Numbered from the stretch's first letter, positions 1 to 8,228 are shown. The stretch: 64,000 nt of DNA from Gemmobacter aquarius (GCF_003060865.1 NZ_CP028918.1:3584001-3648000); one strand, 5' to 3'. Numbers and translations: made by a program. The notes: generated from the letters alone by a model not told the origin.

Positions 1-1070
1 TCGAGCGCGGCGGTCACCTGACGGGTCAGCATCCGGTCGGGCGAGATCAGCGCAGCCCGCACGCCGTTTTCCGCCGCCTCGCGCAGGACGAGGGCGATGG
101 CAAGCGCCTCGGCCCGCGGGGTTTGCGCTTCGATCAGGGTCATGTTCGCGGTGGCGGCAGTCAGATCGGGCAGCGTGGCGCCTTCGGCCAGCCATTGGTC
201 GGTGACGGGGGCGGGGCGGAGCGAGAGCGAGACGAGGCGGTTGCGCCCAGTGTCGGGCACCGCAGTGTCGTGCCACAGGCCGACATCGGCGGGGCTTATG
301 CCCAAGGCATCGATCAGCCGCCGGTAGCGGAATTGCGGATGATCCTCGGCGGTCATTGCGTCGCCCATACGGTCCCATACGCTGGCGGGCATGTCGAAAT
401 CATAGCCCGGCAGCACCAGCACGCCCTGCGGCAGGCGGGCCACGGCCTGCATCAAAAGCGCGGTGGTGCCGCGCGAACCAGTCGAGCCCGCCACGATCAC
501 CGGCCCTTGGGGCGGGGCGGCCTGCCACAGCGCCAAGAGCCGCTCTACCACCATGCGCTGACGGGTCTGTGTGTCGGGCGCACCGCCCTGAAAGAAGGGG
601 GCGACGATGCCCAGAAAGGCCTTGGTACGCGCCCAATGGGCCGAATGGTCCGACACGTCGACCGCTGCCACGGCATCGGGCGAGACGCCTTCGCCGTGCA
701 TTTCGTCCATCAGCCCGGCCAGACTGTCGGCCAGATCATACAGCGCCGCACGGGGCGCGAGGTCGGGCTGCGCTTCGAGCAGGCCCGCAACCAGTTGCGT
801 CAGTTCGAGCCGCCGCCGCAGGCCAGACACCGCCGCAGGAACGCCGGGGATGCCTGTGCCAAGGTCGGTGACGAGGGCGAGCCGTGGCAGGTAGGCCGCG
901 CCTTCGGCCACCAGCAGTTCGGTCACCCGGCGCCGCATCCGCTGGGTGTTGAGGTAAAGCGTGACACCCGCCATCGCCTCGGGTGGCTGGCCAGCCATGC
1001 GGGCGCGAAGGCCGGCGACGAGGGCGGCGGGGAAATCGACGCCGGGGGCGAGTGCGAAGACGCCGTTCAT
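1..1070 (-). CDS. addB: AddB, double-strand break repair helicase-nuclease subunit (partial, C-terminus off the window)
   Basis: Reverse-strand frame starting with ATG at 1070 and open to the window edge, giving about 356 N-terminal residues (MNGVFALAPGVDFPAAL...). The N-terminal composition, the VIVAGSTGSRGTTALLMQAV segment near residue 195 and the position after murU match the alphaproteobacterial AddB family. That subunit pairs with AddA to resect DNA ends and load RecA at double-strand breaks. The start overlaps the murU stop by ATGA, so translation is probably coupled. The nuclease domain and Fe-S cysteines expected at the C-terminus lie outside the window. addA would be expected next to the left but cannot be seen. 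Confidence 0.85.
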   Translation of the reverse strand, partial: MNGVFALAPGVDFPAALVAGLRARMAGQPPEAMAGVTLYLNTQRMRRRVTELLVAEGAAYLPRLALVTDLGTGIPGVPAAVSGLRRRLELTQLVAGLLEAQPDLAPRAALYDLADSLAGLMDEMHGEGVSPDAVAAVDVSDHSAHWARTKAFLGIVAPFFQGGAPDTQTRQRMVVERLLALWQAAPPQGPVIVAGSTGSRGTTALLMQAVARLPQGVLVLPGYDFDMPASVWDRMGDAMTAEDHPQFRYRRLIDALGISPADVGLWHDTAVPDTGRNRLVSLSLRPAPVTDQWLAEGATLPDLTAATANMTLIEAQTPRAEALAIALVLREAAENGVRAALISPDRMLTRQVTAAL

Positions 1071-1747
1071 GCGCGGGCCAACAGGGCTTCGGCTTCGGTG
1101 ATGCCTGCGGGATGGCCGACATCGCACCAGCCGCCACGATGGACCGCGCCGAAAAGACGGCCGCTTTCGATCATGCGGTCCCAGAGCAGGTTGAGGGAGA
1201 AAACCGTCTCTGATATGGCCAAAAGCCCCTCGGTCCGCAGGATTTGTGCGCCGAGGTAGACCGTGCCGCGCGCGCCCTTTGCGCGGGTCAGGTGGCCTTT
1301 TTCATCCATCACGAAATCCCCTGTCGGTTTGCCCACGGCGGCATCGGGCAGCAGCAAGAGTAGCCCGTCCATCCGCGTATCGTCCCACAGGGCTGCAAGC
1401 TGATCCAGCGGGTTCGCGCCGGTCCAGACCGCGTCGGTGTTCAGCGTCATCACCGGACCTTGGCCAAGCAGGGGCAGGGCGGCGCGCAGCCCGCCACCGG
1501 TTTCGAGGATCGGGTCTTCGTGGTTGACCGTTACGCCCTGCGCTTTCAGATGCGCGGCCAGCGCGTCGGGTTTGTAATGCACGTTGGCCACGATCCGCTT
1601 GGCCCCTGCGGCCACGGCAAGCGCGTGGTCGATCAGGGGGCGGCCCGCCACCTGAACCAGCGGCTTGGGCTTGTCGGCGGTGAGGGCGCCCATGCGCGTG
1701 CCGAAACCCGCCGCGAAGAGCATTACCGCAAAGACATCGTGCCGCAT
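1067..1747 (-). CDS. murU: MurNAc-1-phosphate uridylyltransferase / sugar-phosphate nucleotidyltransferase
   Basis: 226 residues with the nucleotidyltransferase signature LFAAGFGTRMGALTADKPKP at the N-terminus and a catalytic-type LNTDAVW near residue 105. In the AmgK/MurU peptidoglycan salvage route (Pseudomonas, Caulobacter) MurU makes UDP-MurNAc from the sugar phosphate supplied by AmgK, and the adjacent kinase gene supports that assignment. I chose ATG 1747 because relatives usually have a few residues before LFAAGFGTRM. An equally possible start is ATG 1723, which overlaps the amgK stop as TAATG. A general sugar-1-phosphate nucleotidyltransferase is the alternative reading. Confidence 0.8.
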   Translation of the reverse strand: MRHDVFAVMLFAAGFGTRMGALTADKPKPLVQVAGRPLIDHALAVAAGAKRIVANVHYKPDALAAHLKAQGVTVNHEDPILETGGGLRAALPLLGQGPVMTLNTDAVWTGANPLDQLAALWDDTRMDGLLLLLPDAAVGKPTGDFVMDEKGHLTRAKGARGTVYLGAQILRTEGLLAISETVFSLNLLWDRMIESGRLFGAVHRGGWCDVGHPAGITEAEALLARA

Positions 1748-2715
1748 TTCGCGCTTATCCTTTCCAAGGTGTCGGCTGTCGGTTCGGGCAGGGCACGGCA
1801 GGCCTGCGCGAGGTCGGCCAAGGCCGGATGCGCCAGATTGCGCTGCAACTGGCCCCAGACGCGGGGCATGAGCGGCAGATACCCCGCCTTGCCCGATTTC
1901 AGGCATAGCCGCGCAAAGACGCCCATGATCCGCAAGGCGCGCTGCGCGCCGAGGACGGCGTAGGCCACGTCGAAATCTTGTGCTCCGGTCGCGGCGACGA
2001 AGCGGGCCTTCATGGCCGCTTCGGTTTCGGGGGACACATCGCGCCTTGCATCCTGCAGCAGCGATACGAGGTCATAGCCAGGCTGGCCCAGTTGGCCGAG
2101 CTGGAAGTCGAGAAGCCCCACGCGGGCTACGCCCGACCGCTGCGGCAGCCAAAGCAGGTTTTCGGCGTGGTAATCGCGCAGGATCATCACGCGGGGGCCG
2201 TCGGCATGGCGGCGCATCAGATGTGCCAGCACGGTAAGGTCGCCCGATGCTTCGCCGGTCGCGGCGAAGCGATACCATGTAAAGGCGAATTCGGCAGCCT
2301 TGGCCCAATCGTCGGCGGACAGGTCGGGCAGGTCGGGCAGGGGTGTTGCCCGTTGCAGCGTGACCAGCGCGTCGACGGCTGCGGCGTAGAGTTCGGCCTC
2401 GCGGCTTGGGTCGCGTGCGACCAGACGGGCGAAAAGGCCGTCACCAAGGTCTTCGAGCAGCAGGAAGCCGTTGGCGTAATCGCTTGCCAACACCTGCGGA
2501 GGCGACAGGCCCAGCGCGGCGAGATGGGACGCGATGCGGGCAAAGACCGCCGGATCGTCGGCTCCGGGCGGGGCGTCCATCAGCACGGCAGAGCGGTCGC
2601 CGAGAACGAGGCGGTCATAGCTGCGGTCCGATGCATCGCCTGCGAGAAAGCTGCGGGTTGCCGCCGACCATCCGGCCTGTGCGACGAAGGCATCGGATAG
2701 GGTGCGCCGGTCCAT
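1723..2715 (-). CDS. amgK: Anomeric MurNAc/GlcNAc kinase, aminoglycoside-phosphotransferase fold
   Basis: 330 residues of the APH/choline-kinase fold. The catalytic loop LRDYHAENLLW (Brenner-type H-x-N arrangement) and the metal-binding LLDFQLGQLGQPGYDL are both present around residues 195-230. In the known pathway AmgK phosphorylates free MurNAc/GlcNAc at the anomeric carbon, feeding MurU directly downstream. ATG 2715 overlaps the tsaE stop as TGATG, which fixes the start and removes the 11 upstream in-frame residues. The operon order tsaE-amgK-murU-addB supports the assignment over a resistance enzyme. Confidence 0.83.
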   Translation of the reverse strand: MDRRTLSDAFVAQAGWSAATRSFLAGDASDRSYDRLVLGDRSAVLMDAPPGADDPAVFARIASHLAALGLSPPQVLASDYANGFLLLEDLGDGLFARLVARDPSREAELYAAAVDALVTLQRATPLPDLPDLSADDWAKAAEFAFTWYRFAATGEASGDLTVLAHLMRRHADGPRVMILRDYHAENLLWLPQRSGVARVGLLDFQLGQLGQPGYDLVSLLQDARRDVSPETEAAMKARFVAATGAQDFDVAYAVLGAQRALRIMGVFARLCLKSGKAGYLPLMPRVWGQLQRNLAHPALADLAQACRALPEPTADTLERISAKCGTMSLR

Positions 2716-3167
2716 CAGGAAAACCCCTGCGCCAGCGCGTCGAGCCAAGGCAGGTTGCCCGAAAGCGTTGCAATGCGTCCCTCACCCTCGGCCCGCAGCG
2801 ATACGCGGACGGCGTGTTCGGGCAGATAGCTGCCCAGACGGTCGGGCCATTCGATCAGGCAGATCGCGCGGTCGAAGGCGTCATCGAGACCCAGTTCCAG
2901 CACCTCGTCGGGGTGGGTCAGGCGGTACAGGTCGGCGTGCCAGATTTCGACATCGGCGTCGTACACCTGGACCAGCGTGAAGGTGGGCGAAGGGACATCT
3001 TCGAACCGTCCCAGCCGTGCGCGGATCAGCGCGCGCGCCAGATGCGACTTGCCCGCACCGATCGGCCCTTGCAGCAGCAGCGTCTGGCCGGCCGACATAT
3101 GGCTTGCCAGCCATTCCCCCAAGCGGGTGGTGGCGTCTTCGTCGGGCAGGGCAAGCGTCACGGTCAT
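2715..3167 (-). CDS. tsaE: TsaE, ATPase of the tRNA t6A synthesis complex
   Basis: 150 residues, typical length. The Walker A loop GPIGAGKSHLARAL is near residues 34-47, followed by the family segment PSPTFTLVQVY and the Walker-B-like HADLYRL and LIEWPDRLG motifs. TsaE works with TsaB and TsaD to make N6-threonylcarbamoyladenosine in ANN-decoding tRNAs; tsaD is in this window at 11966-13063 but tsaB is not. It lies between the divL-like gene and amgK. Confidence 0.93.
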   Translation of the reverse strand: MTVTLALPDEDATTRLGEWLASHMSAGQTLLLQGPIGAGKSHLARALIRARLGRFEDVPSPTFTLVQVYDADVEIWHADLYRLTHPDEVLELGLDDAFDRAICLIEWPDRLGSYLPEHAVRVSLRAEGEGRIATLSGNLPWLDALAQGFS

Positions 3168-3206
3168 GGCGGCAGTCTTACCGCGCCCCGTTGCGGCTGC
3201 AAGCGG

Positions 3207-4337
3207 TCAACCGGCCATCTTGGCCTTGTGCCGCGTGACCGAGGCCATACCGTCTGGTATCGCATGGTCGGGCGGCAGCGGGCGGAAGGCCGCCATGGTC
3301 GCCCCGCTCCAGATTGGCGCGAGGCGGCAGGCGATCAGCCGCCCGTCGAGAAGCCGCGCTTCGGCCTGCCAAGGTTCGCGGTCACCGGCGGTTTCGATGT
3401 ATTCCTCGATCCATTTCCACAACGGATCGGGCGCGGAGGCCTCGCGCCAATGCGCGGCGATCTTGCCGATGCTGCCTTCGCCCATCTGGGTGCCCGGATC
3501 GTGGCCCCAAAGCGCGGCATAGGCCGCATTGCTGAGCACAAGCTGGCCGCTTTCTGCGAAAACTGCGATTCCGTCTTCCATGGTGTCGATCACCGACTGG
3601 GCGAGTTCCATATCGGCACGGTAGCGCCGCGACCTGAGCATTTCGGTCGAGATGTCTTCGAGCAACAGCGCAAAGGCGCCTTTTGCCTGCGGGCGCAGCG
3701 TGGCGCGATAGGTCACGCCACCGGGCAGGCCCCACAGTTCTTCGTGCGCCGAAGCGGTCGGGGACATCGGCAGTTCGACCATCATGCGCCGCCACGCCAG
3801 CCAATCTTTTGGCTCGGGCAGCATGCCCTTGCCGCGCAGCGCATCGAGCACCGCGCCGAAACCGGGCCGCCGCATCAGGAATTCGACCTGCAGCCCCGTC
3901 ATGTCGGCCAATGCCGGATTGAACATCTGCAAGCGGCCCATCGCATCGAACAGCCCGAGGCCGGTGTCGAGCTGGGCGAAAGTATCGCTCATGGTGGTGC
4001 GGAAATCGCGCAATGCGGTTTCGGCGCGGATCACACCGTCAAGCGGGACAGCGGTGAAAACCTGCCCTTCGCCATCGGGGTGAACGGAAACCTCGAACCA
4101 TTGACCGTCGAGTTCCGACCGGCCCGGCCCCTTGGGCAGAATGACGTTGCCCAGACGCAGACAGGCGGTGTTGCGGGCGCTGACCGTGCCTTCGCCATCG
4201 ACCGACCAGACCGGAAGCGCCAAGGCGTCATGCCCGGCGGTGCCGGTTTCCCTGGATCGCAACTGGACCAGAAGCGCGATCAGCGCGGCCCCGATGACCG
4301 AAGACAGGATCAGCTGCGTGACAAACCAGAAATCCAT
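3207..4337 (-). CDS. divL: DivL-like PAS-domain protein without a histidine-kinase core
   Basis: 376 residues: a membrane segment at about residues 6-25 (LILSSVIGAALIALLV), then PAS-like modules, the clearest being FAQLDTGLGLFDAMGRLQMF and VIDTMEDGIAVFAESGQLVL. The protein ends shortly after the last PAS module (RHKAKMAG) with no HisKA H-box and no N/G1/G2 ATP-binding boxes. The order divL-tsaE-amgK-murU-addB is, from memory, that of the Caulobacter divL locus. From memory again, the Rhodobacter capsulatus DivL is a PAS protein acting on the CckA-ChpT-CtrA relay. A perfect CtrA-type box lies 44 bases before the start. The symbol rests on synteny and domain content. Confidence 0.7.
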   Translation of the reverse strand: MDFWFVTQLILSSVIGAALIALLVQLRSRETGTAGHDALALPVWSVDGEGTVSARNTACLRLGNVILPKGPGRSELDGQWFEVSVHPDGEGQVFTAVPLDGVIRAETALRDFRTTMSDTFAQLDTGLGLFDAMGRLQMFNPALADMTGLQVEFLMRRPGFGAVLDALRGKGMLPEPKDWLAWRRMMVELPMSPTASAHEELWGLPGGVTYRATLRPQAKGAFALLLEDISTEMLRSRRYRADMELAQSVIDTMEDGIAVFAESGQLVLSNAAYAALWGHDPGTQMGEGSIGKIAAHWREASAPDPLWKWIEEYIETAGDREPWQAEARLLDGRLIACRLAPIWSGATMAAFRPLPPDHAIPDGMASVTRHKAKMAG

Positions 4338-4380
4338 GGGCGCACCCGTAAATGATTACGAACACACTCGGATCAAATGC

Positions 4381-4395
4381 TTAATTCTTTGTTAA
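4381..4395. promoter_or_regulatory. CtrA binding box upstream of divL
   Basis: TTAA at 4381-4384, seven bases, TTAA at 4392-4395, followed by CC: an exact match to the alphaproteobacterial CtrA full-site consensus TTAA-N7-TTAAC. It lies 43 bases upstream of the divL-like start codon (4337) and 55 bases upstream of the regB gene's 3' end as read on the plus strand, so divL is the obvious target. Binding is inferred, not shown. Confidence 0.65.
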
Positions 4396-4435
4396 CCCAA
4401 AGAAAGAAAGCCGCAGCGTCGCATCTTTGCGCCAC

Positions 4436-5824
4436 CTAACCCTTTATCGGTTGGTTCTCGCCCAGCGCGCCCTGCGACGGAGCTGCGATTTCACCCAGTT
4501 TCCAGACCAGTTCGACGATGGCGCCGCAACGTTCAGGCCGTTCGTCGGGCGACAGGAACGGATCGGAGGCGTTGGCAAAGGACAATTCGGCCCCCGTCCG
4601 TTCGAGCAGGGTCTTGGCGATGAACAGGCCCAAGCCCATGCCTTCGTATTCGCGGCGGGTCATGCCGTCCTGTGCGGTGCTGCGCGAGCGCACGAAAGGG
4701 TCTCCGATCCGGCCGATCACCTGCGCGGGGTAGCCCGCGCCGTCATCGACGATCCGCACCGTGACCAGACGGTCTGTCCATTCACCGTCGACCCAGACGC
4801 GCCCTGCGGCGAAGTCGACAGCGTTCTGGATCAGGTTTCGCAGGCCGTGGATCACTTCGGGCCGACGCAGGATAAGCGGTTGCTTCGCATCGCCTCCCGA
4901 TCCGGCATAGACCGTAAAGACGATATCCTTGCCCCGGCCCATATGCGGCTCGGCCGCTTCGCGCAGTACGGATTCGAGCGGCGCGTTGCGCAGGTGCAGA
5001 TCGTCTTTGCCTGCCCGCCCCATGCCGCGCAGGATGTCGCGGCAGCGGTCGGCCTGATCGCGGATCAGCTTTGCGTCTTCCAGCAGCGCCGGGTTGTCGG
5101 CCAGTTCCTCCATCATCTCGGTGCTGACCAGTTTGATCGTGGCAAGCGGGGTGCCAAGTTCATGCGCGGCGGCGGCTACCACACCGCCAAGGTCGGTCAG
5201 CTTTTGCTCGCGCGCGAGCGCCATTTGCGTCGCCAGAAGCGCATCGGACATCGACCGCATTTCGGTTGCGATCCGCCGCGAGTAAAGGCCCAGAAAGACG
5301 ATGCCGATGACGATGGCGAGCCAGAAGCCGAATTCGAAGACCACCGGCACGCGGAGCGGCACGCCATCTGCCAGACGCAAGGGAACGTTTACCAGCGTGA
5401 ACAGGGTCGTGAACAGCACGGCAAGTGCCCCCAGCACCAGCGTGGTGCGGAGTTCGAGCGCCGAGGCCGAAATCGTCACGGGGGCAAGGATCAAAAGCGC
5501 AAAGGGATTGGTCAGCCCGCCGGTCAGGTAGAGCAGGAAAGAAAGCTGCGACAGGTCGAACAGCAGCGTCAGCATCGCCTCGGCTTCCGAAAGGCGCTTG
5601 TTTTCGGGGTAAACGAAGCCCGAGACGAGGTTGGCGATGACCGACGCGCCGACGGCCATGTAGCACAGACCCAGCGGCAGGATGATGCCGTAAATTTGGT
5701 CAGCCGCCGTGATTGCGGCAAGTTGCCCGCCGATCGCCATCCAGCGCAGAACGATCAGCGTGCGTAGGCGCACCCAGTCGCTTCGGGTCGAGCCCGTGAA
5801 AAGGTCGAAACCGGGGCGTGACAT
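4436..5824 (-). CDS. regB: RegB/PrrB redox-sensing membrane histidine kinase
   Basis: 462 residues, the usual RegB length, with start MSRPGFDLFTGSTRSDWVRL. The membrane part spans about residues 20-185 and holds the quinone-site heptapeptide GGLTNPF (about 102-108). The H-box AAAAHELGTPLATI puts the phospho-histidine at residue 221. Cys261 in DRCRDILRGMGRAGKDD corresponds to the redox-active cysteine (Cys265 of R. capsulatus, with the same 40-residue spacing from the histidine). C-terminal ATP-binding motifs include GLRNLIQNAVDFA and GMGLGLFIAKTLLERTG. RegB phosphorylates RegA when reductant is in excess, controlling photosynthesis, respiration, CO2 and N2 fixation genes. Divergent from senC-regA-hvrA. 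Confidence 0.95.
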   Translation of the reverse strand: MSRPGFDLFTGSTRSDWVRLRTLIVLRWMAIGGQLAAITAADQIYGIILPLGLCYMAVGASVIANLVSGFVYPENKRLSEAEAMLTLLFDLSQLSFLLYLTGGLTNPFALLILAPVTISASALELRTTLVLGALAVLFTTLFTLVNVPLRLADGVPLRVPVVFEFGFWLAIVIGIVFLGLYSRRIATEMRSMSDALLATQMALAREQKLTDLGGVVAAAAHELGTPLATIKLVSTEMMEELADNPALLEDAKLIRDQADRCRDILRGMGRAGKDDLHLRNAPLESVLREAAEPHMGRGKDIVFTVYAGSGGDAKQPLILRRPEVIHGLRNLIQNAVDFAAGRVWVDGEWTDRLVTVRIVDDGAGYPAQVIGRIGDPFVRSRSTAQDGMTRREYEGMGLGLFIAKTLLERTGAELSFANASDPFLSPDERPERCGAIVELVWKLGEIAAPSQGALGENQPIKG

Positions 5825-5917
5825 GGAGCAAAGCCTTGCGTGACGAAGTTTCGCATTGTTATGGCGGGCGGCATCGCGGATCAATGCGGCGCAATTGCAG
5901 GCAGGGAGACAGGAACC
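5825..5917. promoter_or_regulatory. Divergent regulatory region between regB and senC-regA-hvrA
   Basis: 93 bases separate the two start codons, so both promoters must lie here or reach into the reading frames. The RBS-like AGGAA before senC is clear. I cannot assign convincing -35/-10 elements or RegA sites by eye. In Rhodobacter these promoters are known to be under RegA control, so autoregulation is expected by analogy only. Confidence 0.4.
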
Positions 5918-6532
5918 ATGGACCGGATTTACGTAGCTTTGGCCGCAGCGGTGACTGTCGGGCTGGTCGGGGGCGTCTATGGTTACGCGCAGTTCGCCAA
6001 ATCATCCGATCCCTATGCAGACTGCCGTGGCGGCACTGTCGGTGGTGGCGATATCGGCGGCCCCTTCACGCTGGTGGACCAGAACGGCGAGACCGTGACC
6101 GATGTCGATGTGTTAACCAAGCCGAGCCTTGTCTATTTCGGATATACCTATTGCCCCGATGTCTGCCCGCTAGATGCGGCCCGCAATGCCGAGGCGGTGG
6201 ATATTCTGGAAGAACAGGGCTTCGAGGCGCAGCCGGTTTTCATTTCGATCGACCCTGACCGCGACACTCCGTCAGCCTTGAAGGAGTTCGCCGCCAATAT
6301 AGATGATCGCATGGTGGCTTTGACAGGCACGCCGGAACAGGTCGCGCAGGCATCAAAGGCCTATCGGACCTATTTCAAGAAGCAGGAAGGGGACGATCCC
6401 GAGTTCTATCTGATGGACCATTCGACGTTCACCTATCTTGTGCTTCCGAAAAAGGGTTTCGTCGATTTCTTCCGCCGCGATGACAGTGCAGAGCTCATCG
6501 CGCAGCGCACGGCTTGTTATTTGTCCAAGTGA
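5918..6532 (+). CDS. senC: SenC/SCO1 copper chaperone-like thioredoxin-fold protein
   Basis: 204 residues with an N-terminal membrane anchor (about residues 5-23) and a periplasmic SCO domain. The copper-binding motif is YTYCPDVCPLD (C-x3-C), and the third ligand is the histidine in MDHSTFTYL. SCO/SenC proteins deliver copper to cytochrome oxidases; in Rhodobacter SenC affects cbb3 oxidase assembly and RegB signalling. First gene of senC-regA-hvrA. ATG 5918 follows a good RBS; the longer upstream frame lacks support. Confidence 0.94.
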   Translation: MDRIYVALAAAVTVGLVGGVYGYAQFAKSSDPYADCRGGTVGGGDIGGPFTLVDQNGETVTDVDVLTKPSLVYFGYTYCPDVCPLDAARNAEAVDILEEQGFEAQPVFISIDPDRDTPSALKEFAANIDDRMVALTGTPEQVAQASKAYRTYFKKQEGDDPEFYLMDHSTFTYLVLPKKGFVDFFRRDDSAELIAQRTACYLSK

Positions 6533-6551
6533 TCAAATCTGGTGATCAAAT
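6529..6551. repeat. Direct repeat GTGATCAAAT x2 between senC and regA
   Basis: GTGATCAAAT occurs at 6529-6538 and again at 6542-6551, a 13-base period starting on the senC stop codon. The second copy runs into the 10-base palindrome TCAAATTTGA (6546-6555). TGATCAAATTT recurs at 7158-7168, on the regA stop. A TTGACC hexamer at 6552-6557 with TAGCTT 17 bases downstream could be a regA promoter, so these repeats may be operator sequences. Confidence 0.4.
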
Positions 6552-6604
6552 TTGACCGCGCCGTCATAAAAGTCTAGCTTTGCTTATCGTTTCAGGGGAA
6601 CCAA

Positions 6605-7159
6605 ATGGCTGATGAACTGCATTCCGACCTTGGCCCCGACCGGTCGCTTTTGCTGGTCGACGATGACGAGCCTTTTGTGAAGCGGCTTGCCAAGGCGATG
6701 GAAAAGCGCGGCTTTGTGCCGGAAACCGCTGAAAGCGTGGCGGCTGGTCGGGCGATTGCGCTTGCCCGACCTCCTGCCTATGCGGTGGTCGATCTGCGAC
6801 TTGAAGACGGCAACGGGCTTGATGTCGTCGAAGCCCTGCGCGAGCGCCGTCCCGATTGCAGGATTGTCGTTTTGACAGGATACGGCGCCATTGCGACGGC
6901 GGTGGCTGCGGTTAAAATCGGGGCGATAGATTATCTGTCGAAACCTGCAGATGCGAACGACGTGACGAATGCGCTTTTGTCGCGGGCGGAATCGCTTCCT
7001 GCCCCGCCGGAAAACCCGATGTCGGCCGACCGTGTGCGCTGGGAACATATCCAGCGCGTCTATGAGATGTGCGACCGCAACGTCTCGGAAACCGCTCGCC
7101 GGCTTTCGATGCACCGCCGCACGCTTCAGCGGATTCTGGCAAAGCGAAGCCCGCGCTGA
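6605..7159 (+). CDS. regA: RegA/PrrA response regulator
   Basis: 184 residues. The receiver domain (about 13-130) has the acidic pair LLVDDDEP, phospho-acceptor Asp63 in VVDLRLEDGNG, the conserved Thr in VLTGYGA and Lys in SKPAD. A proline-containing linker (PAPPENP) leads to a Fis-type helix-turn-helix, NVSETARRLSMHRRTLQRIL. All match RegA, the global redox regulator phosphorylated by RegB. The start has an AGGGGAACC RBS. The 72-base gap after senC may hold its own promoter. Confidence 0.96.
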   Translation: MADELHSDLGPDRSLLLVDDDEPFVKRLAKAMEKRGFVPETAESVAAGRAIALARPPAYAVVDLRLEDGNGLDVVEALRERRPDCRIVVLTGYGAIATAVAAVKIGAIDYLSKPADANDVTNALLSRAESLPAPPENPMSADRVRWEHIQRVYEMCDRNVSETARRLSMHRRTLQRILAKRSPR

Positions 7160-7227
7160 TCAAATTTATTGCCAGTTGCATGTTTGGCTATTAAAACCCG
7201 ATTATCCAATGGACGGGGAATCCAAGA

Positions 7228-7545
7228 ATGGCCGAGTTGAACACCAACGAAATGTCCTTGAAAGAACTCAAGGACCTGCAATCCCAAGTGAACCGTGCGA
7301 TCGCATCTTTCGAGGACCGCAAGAAGAAGCACGCTTTGGCAGAACTTGAGGAAAAGGCCCGCGAAATGGGCTTTTCGCTTGCCGAATTGACGGGCGCCAC
7401 GGTTCCGCGCAAGCGCGCGCCCGCTTCGGCGAAATACGCCAATCCGGCCAATTCGGGTGAAACCTGGTCGGGCCGTGGACGCAAGCCGCGCTGGTTCGAT
7501 GCCGCGCTCAAATCCGGCAAGCGCCCCGAAGACATGGCGCTTTAA
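7228..7545 (+). CDS. hvrA: HvrA, H-NS-family trans-acting regulator
   Basis: 105 residues. An N-terminal coiled-coil oligomerisation segment (about 8-50, rich in Lys/Glu/Leu) is followed by the H-NS DNA-binding signature ETWSGRGRKPRWF at about residues 78-90. In R. capsulatus HvrA is encoded after regA, tunes photosynthesis genes at low light and represses some nif genes. The position 68 bases after regA and next to ahcY matches that locus, although the LysR gene hvrB described there is absent here. Confidence 0.92.
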   Translation: MAELNTNEMSLKELKDLQSQVNRAIASFEDRKKKHALAELEEKAREMGFSLAELTGATVPRKRAPASAKYANPANSGETWSGRGRKPRWFDAALKSGKRPEDMAL

Positions 7546-7558
7546 GGCATAACCGCCT

Positions 7559-8155
7559 TTAAGCTGCGGTAGCGCCGATCAATTGGTCGTGACGTGAAAC
7601 GAATTCCGCCCGCACTGTTGCGGGCGGTCGTAGTTTTATCTCTAACCCGCGCACGGCCAAGGCATCTGGTTTGCCGAACAGCCTGTCAGCCTCGGCCTGA
7701 CCGAAGCCCGCTATCTGGACGGCTTCGAGCCATGCCGAAATACGGTCTGCTGCTTTTATCGCCTTTTTGATCGGTCCCGGCAAAGCGGCAGGCAGGCCGA
7801 AACGCAGATGCACAGCTGCGGTCAGGCGTTCGTCCAGCACGCTGTAACCGGGCCCGATGGCCGATTTTACCGGACTGATCATATCGCCGATAACGTATTC
7901 CGGCGCATCGTGCAAAAGCGCCGCCAACTGCCACCGCGCCCCGATACCCGGATTGCAGCGGGCGAAGATCTGTTCGACCAGCAAAGAATGTTCGGCCACG
8001 GAATAGGGCCAATCGCCGTGCGTCTGCCCGTTCCAGCGCGCGACAAAGGCCAGACCATGGGCGATGTCGGCCACCTCGATATCCATCGGCGTCGGGTCGA
8101 GCAGGTCGAGCCGCCGCCCCGAAAGCATCCGTTGCCACGCCCTTGGCTGTTTCAT
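7559..8155 (-). CDS. HD-domain phosphohydrolase (5'-deoxynucleotidase YfbR-like)
   Basis: 198 residues with the metal-binding pattern [13 protein letters not shown] near residue 53 and the H-D pair [13 protein letters not shown] near residue 80, typical of HD hydrolases related to YfbR nucleotidases. The substrate is not evident. ATG 8155 ([11 protein letters not shown]) has an AAGGGG ribosome site; an in-frame upstream start at 8182 does not. Convergent with hvrA with 13 bases between stops, and divergent from ahcY. Cytoplasmic. Confidence 0.75.
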   Translation of the reverse strand: MKQPRAWQRMLSGRRLDLLDPTPMDIEVADIAHGLAFVARWNGQTHGDWPYSVAEHSLLVEQIFARCNPGIGARWQLAALLHDAPEYVIGDMISPVKSAIGPGYSVLDERLTAAVHLRFGLPAALPGPIKKAIKAADRISAWLEAVQIAGFGQAEADRLFGKPDALAVRGLEIKLRPPATVRAEFVSRHDQLIGATAA

Positions 8156-8200
8156 TCCGGTCCCCTTGTCGCATGAAACCATACCGATCCGCGCCTTGCA

Positions 8201-8228
8201 TTGTCGAGTGGCACAGTCCGTGCTATCT
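8201..8228 (+). promoter_or_regulatory. ahcY: Putative ahcY promoter
   Basis: TTGTCG (8201-8206), 16 bases, CTATCT (8223-8228) resembles a sigma-70-type promoter, predicting transcription from about 8235 and a short leader. An inverted repeat CCTTGCA/TGCAAGG (8194-8200 / 8247-8253) overlaps the promoter and touches the AGGAG ribosome site at 8251-8255. Confidence 0.35.

Noticed and set aside
2406..4355. Plus-strand open frame of 649 codons.
   Set aside because: Antisense to amgK, tsaE and divL; composition follows the shadow of the real genes and it matches no family I know.
4427..5767. Plus-strand open frame of 446 codons.
   Set aside because: Exact antisense of regB, with His/Gln/Arg-rich shadow composition.
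7543..7561. Small hairpin AAGGC-N6-GCCTT between hvrA and the HD gene as a terminator.
   Set aside because: Only five pairs and no T-run; too weak to call.
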